Assembly: GCA_049602155.1 (NCBI GenBank)
Contig: JBMYRH010000001.1
Location: 413,030-477,029 of the forward strand
Length of the DNA: 64,000 nucleotides
Source: JBMYRH01 sp049602155
GTDB lineage: Bacteria > Myxococcota_A > UBA9042 > PHBI01 > JBMYRH01
Reading direction: 5' to 3'
Part shown: positions 33,527 through 41,975 of the stretch, piece by piece
Layout of the letters: each line of letters begins with the position of its first letter
Position numbering within the stretch: the stretch's first letter is position 1
Made by a program: the position numbers and the translations under genes
The notes under the pieces: model-generated
What the model was told of the DNA's origin: nothing
What the model saw: only the letters and a program-made list of their open reading frames with translations
The model's database searches: none

Positions 33527-34744
33527 ATGAAGGTACTGCTGGCTGATCGACTACCCCAAGACACCCTGACCCAACTTGAAGGCTTGGGGCTCGAGGTGAC
33601 GTCACGTCCGGAGCTGGGCGCAGACGACCTCCCAGAGGCGATCGCCGGTGCGCGCATGCTCGTGGTCCGCTCCACGAAGGTGACCGAGGCCACCATCGAG
33701 GCTGCGGATGCCCTGCAGTTGATTATCCGCGCCGGAGCTGGGACCAACACGATTCAGACTGAGGCGGCCGCCAAACAGGCGATCCATGTCTCGAACTGCC
33801 CCGGTAAAAACGCTGTCGCCGTCGCTGAGTTGACCCTCGGCCTCTTGCTCGCGCTCGACCGCGCTATCCCGGACAACGTCTCCAGCCTCCGCGCCGGGCG
33901 CTGGGAGAAGAAGCGCTTCAGCAAGGGGCGAGGGCTCCATGGCCGCACCCTCGGGGTCATCGGCATGGGCCGAATCGGTCAAGAGGTCGTCACCCGCGCC
34001 CAAGCGTTCGGGATGACCTGCGTCGCGTGGAGCCGCTCTCTCACCGACGAGGGAGCGAACGCGCTTGGGATCACCCGCGCCGCCAGCGTCAAGGAGGTCT
34101 TCTCTCAAGCTGACGCCGTGGCGATCCACGTCGCCATGACCCCAGAGACCACACACTTAGTCGGCGCCGAAGAGCTCGCTGCCATGCCAGACGGTGGCTT
34201 TGTCATCCACGCTGCGCGCGGAGGCGTCGTCGACGATGAGGCGCTCGCAGTCGAGGTCGCGTCAGGGCGCCTGCGCGCCGCATCGGATGTATACGAAGAG
34301 GAGCCCAAAGGGGGTCAGGCTGACTACGAGGGTCGCTTCCGCGACCTCGAGGGGTTCTACGGCACCCACCACATCGGCGCCTCGACTGCGCAAGCCCAAC
34401 AAGCCATTGGTGATGAAGTCGTTCGGATCATCACCCACTGGCTCGACACGGGAGAGGCGCTGAATTGCGTCAACCGAAAGGATCGCAGCCCTGCGACCGG
34501 CCAATTGCTCGTCCGCCACTTGGACCGTGTGGGCGTCTTAGCGCACGTCCTTGAGGTGATCAGCGGGGCGGGGATCAGCGTCAAAGACATGCGCAACACC
34601 ATCTTCGATGACACGGGCGCCGCCGTCGCAGCGATCACCCTCGAACGCACCCCAGAAACCGAAACCTTGGACGCCATCCGCTCGCAATGCACCCACGTGC
34701 TTGGGGTGGAGTGGATCCCATTACGCAAGGGTTCACAGTCTTGA
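33527..34744 (+). CDS. serA: D-3-phosphoglycerate dehydrogenase
   Basis: Oxidises 3-phosphoglycerate with NAD+ in the first committed step of serine synthesis. The 405-residue protein has the catalytic core with RAGAGTNTI, Rossmann motif GVIGMGRIGQEV, HAARGGVVDDEAL carrying the substrate Arg, and THHIGAST with the catalytic His. Residues about 325-400 form a C-terminal ACT domain (VLAHVLEVISGAGISVKDM), the usual site of serine feedback inhibition. A good GGGAG lies just before the ATG. Its stop overlaps the preferred TTG start of the next gene. Confidence 0.95.
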   Translation: MKVLLADRLPQDTLTQLEGLGLEVTSRPELGADDLPEAIAGARMLVVRSTKVTEATIEAADALQLIIRAGAGTNTIQTEAAAKQAIHVSNCPGKNAVAVAELTLGLLLALDRAIPDNVSSLRAGRWEKKRFSKGRGLHGRTLGVIGMGRIGQEVVTRAQAFGMTCVAWSRSLTDEGANALGITRAASVKEVFSQADAVAIHVAMTPETTHLVGAEELAAMPDGGFVIHAARGGVVDDEALAVEVASGRLRAASDVYEEEPKGGQADYEGRFRDLEGFYGTHHIGASTAQAQQAIGDEVVRIITHWLDTGEALNCVNRKDRSPATGQLLVRHLDRVGVLAHVLEVISGAGISVKDMRNTIFDDTGAAVAAITLERTPETETLDAIRSQCTHVLGVEWIPLRKGSQS

Positions 34745-37320
34745 ACGACAAGCTCTTGGACACAGAGAGTCGCTTCTTTCGGCGATGGGCGGAGTTCGTC
34801 CTTGGCCACAGGGCGCTCTGCCTCATCTTGACCCTCCTGATGACCGCCGGGTCGCTCTACCAGATCAAGAATCACCTGCGCGTCGACTTCGACATCGAGT
34901 CCTTCCTTGAGAGCAAGTCAGAGACCCGCGCCAGCTTGGACACCTTCCGAGACATCTTTGGGCGAGACGATCGCTTCCTGGTGATGGTCGAGGGCGACGT
35001 CTTCTCTATGCCCTACTTAGAGAAGCTCAAAGCGCTCCATGAGGAGCTCGGCGTCATCGACTTAGAGCTCGAGTCCGCGGGCCAAGTGCGACGCATCGCC
35101 TCTGCGGCCCCGGAACAGGCCCCCAACCCTGAGCCCGTGGCCAAGGCGACCACAGCGGAGGACGGGGACGACGACTTTGGCGACTTCGAGGATGACGACT
35201 TCGGCGACTTTGAAGATGACAGCGGCGACGCCGACGAGTGGGCTGGTCTCGCTGGAGGCACCATCGTCGAGGAGATCACCTCGCTGGTGAACATCAGGCA
35301 AACACGAGGCCGTGAGGTCATGGGCGCAGACGGTGTCAAGGCGACTGAGATCGATGTCGGTGAACTGATGCTCCCTTGGCCGACGGCCGAAGAGCTCCCG
35401 GCCCTCAAAGCGGCTGTCTTGAATGACCCGACCAAGGTCGGTGCGGTTATCAACAAGGACGCCAGCCTCTCTCTCATCATGATGCGCACTCAGCTGATGA
35501 ACGAAGATGACACCCTCGTCGTCTACGAAGAGGTCGGGCGCATTGCGAAGAAGTACGAGTCCGAGGACTTTCGAATCAGCCTCTCGGGCATGCCGGCGCT
35601 GACCGGTTCGCTCCGCAACCTCATCCTCAGTGAATTTCGCATGCTCTTTGGGCTCGCGATGCTCACCTTCATCTTCGTCATGGCGGTGCTCTTCCGCCAC
35701 CCCATCGGCGTCATAAGTCCGCTCCTCATCGTGGCCTTGAGCGCCATCTGGACCTTTGGGCTCATGGCGACCTTCGACATGCCGATGACGATGCTCACCA
35801 ACATTATGCCGTCGTTCATCATCTGCATCGGCATGGGAGACAGCGTCCATACGCTTTCCGTCTATCGCGACACACGAAAGGCCGGGGTGGGCAATCACGA
35901 AGCCATCGTTCACGCCATCGCCACCACTGGCACCCCTATCCTCTTCACAACCATCACCACGATCATGGGCCTGCTCAGCTTCAACGTCGGGACCATCAGC
36001 GCGGTCTCCGAGCTCGGGAACGCCGGCGCCTTCGGCGTATCGATGGCGCTCCTGCATACGCTGGTCACCCTCCCGCTGCTCCTCTCGCTGAACAAGACGA
36101 GCTTGCTCGGGGTCAAGGTCAGCGACCAGCCCGACCTCATCGATCGCTTCGTCAACGGATGCTCACTCATCTCCAAGCGCTACCAGCGGGGCACCTTGGC
36201 CACCGCGTTGCTCTTCACGATCATCGCGGGCGTGGGGATCTCTCAGATCCGGGTCTGGCATGACCCGCTGTCCTGGATCCCAGAGTCGGACAACACCAAA
36301 GAGACCTTCAGCGTGGTCGATCGCGAACTAGGTGGCTCATCCAACGTGCAGCTGCTCATCGAGACCCCCAAGGGCATCAAGGACCTCGCCCTGATCCAGG
36401 GGCTCGCGCGCCTGGAAGAGCACATCCTCGAGTTCGAACACCCTGGCCCCTACGAAGAGGTCGTGGGCGGGGTGTCGAGCGTCCTAGACTTCGTCCGAGA
36501 GACGAATCGAGCGCTCCATGGCGGTGACCAAGCGCACTACGTGGTCCCCAAGACCCAGCGCGAGCTCGCGGACATCCTCTTCCTCTTCGAGAGCGCCAGC
36601 CCCTCCCAGCTGCGCTTGATGGCGTCGACGGATCTGACCATCACGCAGATGACGATCCGGCTGAAGTGGATGGAGGCGACCTCCTACCTCCCCTTCACTC
36701 AGCACGTTGAGCGAGGCATCGAGGAGCATATCGGCGAGGTCGCGACGATCCGACCCACTGGTATCGCCTACACCATGCTCACCACGGTCTCATCCCTCAT
36801 CAAGAACGTGCTGCGCAGCTTCAGCGTCGCTGTGCTGGTCATCACGCTGTTCATGATCATCCTCTTGCGTGAACTCCGCTTGGGGCTCATCGCGATGGTC
36901 CCGAACCTCCTCCCCATTGTGTTGGTAGCGGGGTTCATGGGCTACGCAGACATCCGGATCGACATGGCCAACCTGCTCATCGCGTCGATCGCCATCGGCA
37001 TCGCCGTCGACGACACCATCCACTTCCTGCATCGATACCGCGTCCACAAGACAGCCTTTGGAGACATGGAGGCCGCCATCGCCGACTCCTTGAGTCACGC
37101 CGGGCGCGCCATGGCTGGCACGACGCTCATCCTGGGCCTCGGCTTCTCCGTCTACTTCGCGTCGGTGATGAAGAACCTACAGAACTTCGGACTCCTTATC
37201 GCGCTCACCGTCGTGCTCGCGCTCCTCGTCGATCTGGTGTTTGGACCCGCGCTCATACGCGCGGTATTTAAGGACACCCCCGACGAAGAGGAACAAACGG
37301 GCGAGGGCGCGACAGGCTGA
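34741..37320 (+). CDS. MMPL/RND-family exporter
   Basis: About 859 residues from TTG 34741, which overlaps the serA stop as TTGA; GTG 34711 and ATG 34687 are alternatives. The layout is RND-like: one N-terminal helix, a large loop (about 45-275), six helices with GMGDSVHTLSVYRD, a second loop (about 505-670) and six more helices with AIGIAVDDTIHFLHRYR. The first loop contains a repeated acidic insert (two copies of DDFGDFEDD). Related MMPL proteins move lipids or other hydrophobic molecules across the inner membrane. Placement before a GH3 enzyme suggests a shared substrate. Confidence 0.88.
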   Translation: MNDKLLDTESRFFRRWAEFVLGHRALCLILTLLMTAGSLYQIKNHLRVDFDIESFLESKSETRASLDTFRDIFGRDDRFLVMVEGDVFSMPYLEKLKALHEELGVIDLELESAGQVRRIASAAPEQAPNPEPVAKATTAEDGDDDFGDFEDDDFGDFEDDSGDADEWAGLAGGTIVEEITSLVNIRQTRGREVMGADGVKATEIDVGELMLPWPTAEELPALKAAVLNDPTKVGAVINKDASLSLIMMRTQLMNEDDTLVVYEEVGRIAKKYESEDFRISLSGMPALTGSLRNLILSEFRMLFGLAMLTFIFVMAVLFRHPIGVISPLLIVALSAIWTFGLMATFDMPMTMLTNIMPSFIICIGMGDSVHTLSVYRDTRKAGVGNHEAIVHAIATTGTPILFTTITTIMGLLSFNVGTISAVSELGNAGAFGVSMALLHTLVTLPLLLSLNKTSLLGVKVSDQPDLIDRFVNGCSLISKRYQRGTLATALLFTIIAGVGISQIRVWHDPLSWIPESDNTKETFSVVDRELGGSSNVQLLIETPKGIKDLALIQGLARLEEHILEFEHPGPYEEVVGGVSSVLDFVRETNRALHGGDQAHYVVPKTQRELADILFLFESASPSQLRLMASTDLTITQMTIRLKWMEATSYLPFTQHVERGIEEHIGEVATIRPTGIAYTMLTTVSSLIKNVLRSFSVAVLVITLFMIILLRELRLGLIAMVPNLLPIVLVAGFMGYADIRIDMANLLIASIAIGIAVDDTIHFLHRYRVHKTAFGDMEAAIADSLSHAGRAMAGTTLILGLGFSVYFASVMKNLQNFGLLIALTVVLALLVDLVFGPALIRAVFKDTPDEEEQTGEGATG

Positions 37321-37424
37321 TCTCCTCTGCGGTTCGTGGCATAGTAGAGGCGTCTAGCGACGTGAACGATGCACGGTCCAGGTGATGTCTCACTTGGCCG
37401 TACCCACAGACACAAGGTCGAGCG

Positions 37425-39131
37425 TTGAGTTGGCTCGTTGACGACATTGGGCGCACGATCGCCAGGTGGACTGGGCGTAGCTTTGAGCGCGCGGCGCGGG
37501 ACCCACGTGCCGCCCAACTCGAGCGCCTCAAGCGCCTGGTACACGACCGTAAAGACACGGCGTTCGGTCGTGACCACGGCTTCGCGAGCATCGACTCCCC
37601 CGAGGCGTACCGAGCTGCCGTCCCGATGCGCGACTACGAAGGCTTTCGACCCTATATCGACCGCATCGTCATGGGCGAAAAGCGGATCCTGACCCGCGAA
37701 GAGCCCTTCATGTTCACCACGACGAGCGGGACGACAGATCGCCCCAAGCTTGTCCCCGTGACGAACTCATGGCGCACCGAACTTCGGCAGCTGGTGCGTG
37801 TCTGGCTCTACCGCACGATGGTCGACCACCCAGGACTCATGCGGGACGGCTTGGTCAGCTTGGTGAGCCCCGCAGTCGAGGGGTACACAGAGCAAGGGAC
37901 GCCGATCGGCTCGGTCTCGGGGATCACCTACCAAAAGGTCCCCTTCTACATCCAAAGCACCTACGTCGTTCCCTATGGCGTGATGACGATCGAGGACTAC
38001 GACCTGCGCTACCTGCTCGCGACGCGCTATGCGCTCGCAAGGCGGGCCTCGATGTGTGTCGCCCCAAACCCGAGCACCTTCCTGCGCATGGCTGAGCTTG
38101 GGAACCGGGAATCTGAGAGCATCATCCACGCCATTCATGACGGCACCTTGGGGATCCCCGAGACACAGCAATTAAGCGCTCACGACCGCGAGATTTGCGC
38201 AAAGTTAACGGCTGATTTGAAGCCCAACCCAGCCTGGGCCAAGAGCATGGAGAAGGCGCGCGCCGTCGACGGTGTGCTGCGCCCGAAGGATCTCTGGCCG
38301 AACTTCAAGCTGGTCGGATGCTGGCTTGGAGGGAGTTGTGGCGTTCAAGCCAACCGCCTCATCGATTGGTATGGAGATGTGGCGTTCCGAGATCCCGGCT
38401 TCCGTGCGACTGAGGCGACAATGACCGTCCCAGTCCGCGACAGCACCGCCGAGGGCGTGCTCGCACTGAACGCCAACTTCTACGAGTTCATCCCCGTCGA
38501 TGAGATCGAGAGCAGCGACCCGCCTGTGCTCCTCGCTGACGAGCTCGAGGTCGGCGGTCAGTACTATATTTTGCTGACGACGCGGGGTGGCCTCTACCGC
38601 TACGACATCAACGACATCATCGAGGTCACGGGCACTTACCAAAACTCCCCTCTAGTCGCGTTCCTCAGGAAGGGCCGCGATATGGTCAACATCACGGGCG
38701 AGAAGCTCCACGTGAACCAGATCTATCAGGCTGCGCAGCGCGCCAGCGACCTGATGGATTGGAAATGGGAACAGCTCCAGCTCATCCCGGACGCGGAGGC
38801 CGCGCGCTACGATCTCCTGCTCGAGCCTCGCGACCCCAATTGCCCAGAGCGTGCGCTCCAAGCCTTCGTTATCGCCTTCGATGAGCAGCTCTCGGCCCTC
38901 AACATGGAATTCGCCCACAAGCGAAAGTCGAAGCGGCTTCACTTGCCTCGCCTCCATCACATGCGACAGGGCTGGTCGACTGCGCATCAGCGCGCTGATG
39001 TCGCGAACGGTAAGCGTGACGGTCAGTACAAGTGGCCCTACGTGCGCAATGAGTGGCACGCGATCAGCGAGAGCTTCGTCCTCAACACCCTCGACGCCAT
39101 GCCCCCCTCCGAGGCCGATACCGCGGACTGA
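37425..39131 (+). CDS. GH3-family acyl-adenylating enzyme
   Basis: A 568-residue member of the GH3 family, which in plants conjugates acyl acids (jasmonate, auxin) to amino acids via an acyl-adenylate. The ATP-binding motif is TTTSGTTDRPKLVPVT, with later motifs GLYRYDINDIIEVTG and FLRKGRDMVNITGEKLH. Bacterial members occur in several lineages, including myxobacteria; the natural substrates are mostly unknown. The start is TTG 37425, 7 nt after AAGG. It lies 104 bp after the MMPL transporter and may make the molecule that the transporter moves. Confidence 0.88.
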   Translation: MSWLVDDIGRTIARWTGRSFERAARDPRAAQLERLKRLVHDRKDTAFGRDHGFASIDSPEAYRAAVPMRDYEGFRPYIDRIVMGEKRILTREEPFMFTTTSGTTDRPKLVPVTNSWRTELRQLVRVWLYRTMVDHPGLMRDGLVSLVSPAVEGYTEQGTPIGSVSGITYQKVPFYIQSTYVVPYGVMTIEDYDLRYLLATRYALARRASMCVAPNPSTFLRMAELGNRESESIIHAIHDGTLGIPETQQLSAHDREICAKLTADLKPNPAWAKSMEKARAVDGVLRPKDLWPNFKLVGCWLGGSCGVQANRLIDWYGDVAFRDPGFRATEATMTVPVRDSTAEGVLALNANFYEFIPVDEIESSDPPVLLADELEVGGQYYILLTTRGGLYRYDINDIIEVTGTYQNSPLVAFLRKGRDMVNITGEKLHVNQIYQAAQRASDLMDWKWEQLQLIPDAEAARYDLLLEPRDPNCPERALQAFVIAFDEQLSALNMEFAHKRKSKRLHLPRLHHMRQGWSTAHQRADVANGKRDGQYKWPYVRNEWHAISESFVLNTLDAMPPSEADTAD

Positions 39132-39230
39132 ACCCGAGCGTCGACGCCACGTCGAGGCTGCTGGTCGGCTTGCTTGCCGGTCTGAAGGGGAGTGGCTACC
39201 CTGCACGCACTTCGCAGCCGCAGGAGCAGC

Positions 39231-40061
39231 ATGTCAATCGGGACCGTCACCGGCTTTGTCGCCGGCCTCGCGCTCTTCCTCATCGCCATCGTCATGGCGA
39301 CGGACGACTACATGATCTTCTGGAGCGGAACGAGCGTCATCATGGTGCTCGGTGGCACCCTCGCCAACGCCTTCATCAGCTACCAGGGGGTCTATGTCTT
39401 TGCGGCGATGAAGGACGTCTTCACCATCTACGGCCACGCGAAGGTGAACCGCAACATCCTGGTAGACGAGGTCAAACGCGTCCTTGAGTGGGCCGACATC
39501 GTCGCCAAGCAGGGCATCGTCAGCCTCGACCAGCACCTCAAAGATCATAAAGCCGAAGACCACCTCGTGGACTACGCCATCGACATCGTGCTCTCGGGCT
39601 ATAAGCCCGACAGCGTCCGAGAGCTGCTCACGAACACCATCGAGTCTGCATTCGAGCGCGCCACGCTGCGCGTCCAGGTGCTCGAGAACATGGCCGCGAC
39701 TGCACCTGCGTTCGGCATGATCGGCACCTTGGTCGGGCTCGTCATCATGCTCTCACAGCTCGACGCCAACCCGACGGGCATCGGCGCGGGGCTCGCGATC
39801 GCCCTGTTGACCACCCTCTACGGGGTCCTCGCGGCCCGCTTGGTCTTCCAACCGGCAGGCACGAAGGTCTTGCACCGTGAGGAGATCGTTCGGATGCGAA
39901 ACTACATCCTCCTGGAGCTCTTCGTGATGCTCGCGGAGGAGCGCCGTCCTCGCTACATCCATGACCACCTACGCAGCTTCCTGGATCCTGACCTCATCCA
40001 CCGGTTGAGGACAGAGGGCCCCGAGATGCCCGCTGCAGACGGCACTGAAGGGGCCGCCTAA
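39231..40061 (+). CDS. MotA/TolQ/ExbB-family proton channel subunit
   Basis: About 276 residues from ATG 39231 (AGGAG 4 nt upstream). Two N-terminal helices (TVTGFVAGLALFLIAIVM and SVIMVLGGTLANAFIS), a cytoplasmic loop, and two C-terminal helices (PAFGMIGTLVGLVIML and GAGLAIALLTTLYGVLAARL) give the MotA arrangement. It forms a proton-driven channel with the adjacent MotB-like protein. No other flagellar gene is nearby, so the pair may power gliding or envelope processes instead. Confidence 0.88.
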   Translation: MSIGTVTGFVAGLALFLIAIVMATDDYMIFWSGTSVIMVLGGTLANAFISYQGVYVFAAMKDVFTIYGHAKVNRNILVDEVKRVLEWADIVAKQGIVSLDQHLKDHKAEDHLVDYAIDIVLSGYKPDSVRELLTNTIESAFERATLRVQVLENMAATAPAFGMIGTLVGLVIMLSQLDANPTGIGAGLAIALLTTLYGVLAARLVFQPAGTKVLHREEIVRMRNYILLELFVMLAEERRPRYIHDHLRSFLDPDLIHRLRTEGPEMPAADGTEGAA

Positions 40062-40063
40062 CC

Positions 40064-40780
40064 ATGCGACCAAGCATGCATGGCAACCGCTTCGGCAAGG
40101 GCGGCTCAAAGTCGAACGCCCAGAGCGGAGACGACTGGATGGGCACCTACGCGGACGCCATCACGCTCCTGATGGCCTTCTTCGTCATCCTTCTCTCGAC
40201 GGCCAAGATCGACGAGGCCAAGTACGCGAAGGTCGCCAACGCCATCGCACAAGACCTCCAACACAAGCGTGAGCCAGAGGCGCAGCCGGTCGCGGCCCCG
40301 GTCTCCGCCGAGGACGTGGCCTTTGAGAGCAAGCTCGCCTCTCGTCTTGAGCCGCTCAACGAGATCGAGAACGTCTCTGTCGACAGCGCGAAGGACGCGC
40401 TGACGATCGAATTCACCGGCGGGTTGCTCTACGCGTCAGGCTCCGCGGAGCTGAAGAAGACCGCCTTCACGACCCTCGCGCAGGTCTCAGAGGCCCTCGG
40501 CGACGTGGACCTCAACGAGTACATGGTGACCGTCGAAGGTCACACTGACGACACACCGATTCACACGGCGCGCTTCCCCTCGAACTGGGAGCTCTCCGCC
40601 GGTCGCGCCACCTCGGTCGTCCGCGCCCTGGTTGAGGCCGGCCTGGATCGCTCCCAGGTCAGCGCGCTCGCCTTTGCCGACACGCGACCCGTCGTCCCGA
40701 ACATCGACGACTCTGGCCGCCCGTCACAGAGCAACCGCGAACGGAACCGCCGGGTGGTGATTCGAGTCGCTCGGAGATAA
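40064..40780 (+). CDS. MotB-like protein with OmpA peptidoglycan-binding domain
   Basis: A 238-residue partner of the MotA-like protein, starting 2 bp after it. The single helix WMGTYADAITLLMAFFVILL contains the Asp expected to carry protons in MotB. The C-terminal domain (about 105-238) has VEGHTDDTPI and SNWELSAGRATSVVRAL, the peptidoglycan-binding OmpA pattern, and ends with RERNRRVVIRV. This would anchor the stator to the wall. The gene is followed 4 bp later by an aminotransferase, so it is in a compact plus-strand run. Confidence 0.9.
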   Translation: MRPSMHGNRFGKGGSKSNAQSGDDWMGTYADAITLLMAFFVILLSTAKIDEAKYAKVANAIAQDLQHKREPEAQPVAAPVSAEDVAFESKLASRLEPLNEIENVSVDSAKDALTIEFTGGLLYASGSAELKKTAFTTLAQVSEALGDVDLNEYMVTVEGHTDDTPIHTARFPSNWELSAGRATSVVRALVEAGLDRSQVSALAFADTRPVVPNIDDSGRPSQSNRERNRRVVIRVARR

Positions 40781-40784
40781 CCCA

Positions 40785-41975
40785 TTGACTGACTTCACCG
40801 CAGAACTCGGCTCACGCACCCTCTTCCCGAAGCTCCGAGCGCGCGTTTATGCGGCTCATGCAGCCATCTCCCCACACTCCCTCCCCGTCCGAGAGGCCAT
40901 CCTCGCGGTCACCGACGACTACGCGTCGCGCGGCGTCGGAGCTGTCGGGGGCTGGTTCCAAGCGCGAGAGGGGCTGCGTCAGCGTCTGGCCACACTCCTG
41001 GGGGCGGACACCGACGAGGTCGGCTTCGTCCGCAATACGACGGAGGGCGTCGTGGCCATCGCCATGGGCTTTCCGTGGCGACGTGATGACCGTGTGGTCC
41101 TCTACACCGGTGAGTTCCCGACCAACGTCACCCCGTGGTTGTCTGCGGCGGACGCCCACGGCGTGACCCCCGTCTTTTTGGACTCTGATGACTTCGCGTC
41201 CAGTGCCACCCAAGGGCTGACACGGCTGGAGGAGACCCTCCGCGCAGGGGCCCGCCTCGTCGCGGTGAGCGCGGTCTCTTTTCAAACGGGGCGATGCATG
41301 CCGCTCAAGGCCATGGCAGACCTCTGCCATGCCCACGGCGCTGTGCTCTTCGTCGACGCGATCCAAGCGCTGGGCGTCGTGCCGATCGACGTCCATCAGA
41401 GCGGCATCGATTTCCTCGCAGCCGGCGGCCACAAATGGCTGATGGGCCCTGAGGGTACCGGCGTCCTCTACGCGGCCCGTGAGCAAGCTGCTCAGCTCGT
41501 CCCGCGGGTCGCTGGATGGCTGAGTCACGAGGAGCCTCTGGACTTTTTGTTCGGAGGTGAAGGGCTCTTGCGCTACGACAAGCCCCTCAAGCGGGACATC
41601 ACCTTCGTCGAAGCCGGGGTGCAAAACGCCCTGGGCTTCGCTGCACTGGACGCCTCCATCAGCCTCCTACTGCATTTGGGGATCGAGACCATTTGGCAGC
41701 ACGTCAATCGGTGGAATGACGCCCTTGAGGCCGGCTTCCTCGAGCGGGGCTTCCAGAGCCTTCGAGCCACTGAGGCTGACGGGCGGTCTGGCATCCTGAG
41801 CGTCGTCGCCCCTGATGCTGCTCACACCGTCAGCTTCCACGATGAACTGAACGCTGTCGGGATCACCTGCAATGTCCCGGATGGGAAACTGCGCTTTGCC
41901 CCGCATTGGCCGAATCACATCGACGAGGTCGCGACCGTCCTAGAGGCCATCGACAGCCTTATGGACACTCGGTAA
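40785..41975 (+). CDS. PLP-dependent class V aminotransferase-family protein
   Basis: A 396-residue enzyme of the class V fold (cysteine desulfurase/isopenicillin N epimerase-like). The PLP-binding Lys is in AGGHKWLMGPEGTG, the cofactor Asp in LFVDAIQALGVVPID, and an N-terminal GFVRNTTEGVVAI segment contacts phosphate. The conserved Cys of true desulfurases is not evident, so an aminotransferase or lyase role is more likely. The start is TTG 40785, 4 bp after motB, with GGAG 9 nt upstream. The end overlaps the convergent dehydrogenase gene by 17 bp. Confidence 0.87.
   Translation: MTDFTAELGSRTLFPKLRARVYAAHAAISPHSLPVREAILAVTDDYASRGVGAVGGWFQAREGLRQRLATLLGADTDEVGFVRNTTEGVVAIAMGFPWRRDDRVVLYTGEFPTNVTPWLSAADAHGVTPVFLDSDDFASSATQGLTRLEETLRAGARLVAVSAVSFQTGRCMPLKAMADLCHAHGAVLFVDAIQALGVVPIDVHQSGIDFLAAGGHKWLMGPEGTGVLYAAREQAAQLVPRVAGWLSHEEPLDFLFGGEGLLRYDKPLKRDITFVEAGVQNALGFAALDASISLLLHLGIETIWQHVNRWNDALEAGFLERGFQSLRATEADGRSGILSVVAPDAAHTVSFHDELNAVGITCNVPDGKLRFAPHWPNHIDEVATVLEAIDSLMDTR

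Noticed and set aside
35062..36057. 331-residue minus-strand ORF opposite the MMPL transporter
   Set aside because: Composition is His/Glu/Asp/Arg-rich, as expected for the complement of membrane-helix codons.
39231..40780. Flagellar locus
   Set aside because: Only the MotA/MotB-like pair is present; no rod, hook, filament or export gene lies nearby.
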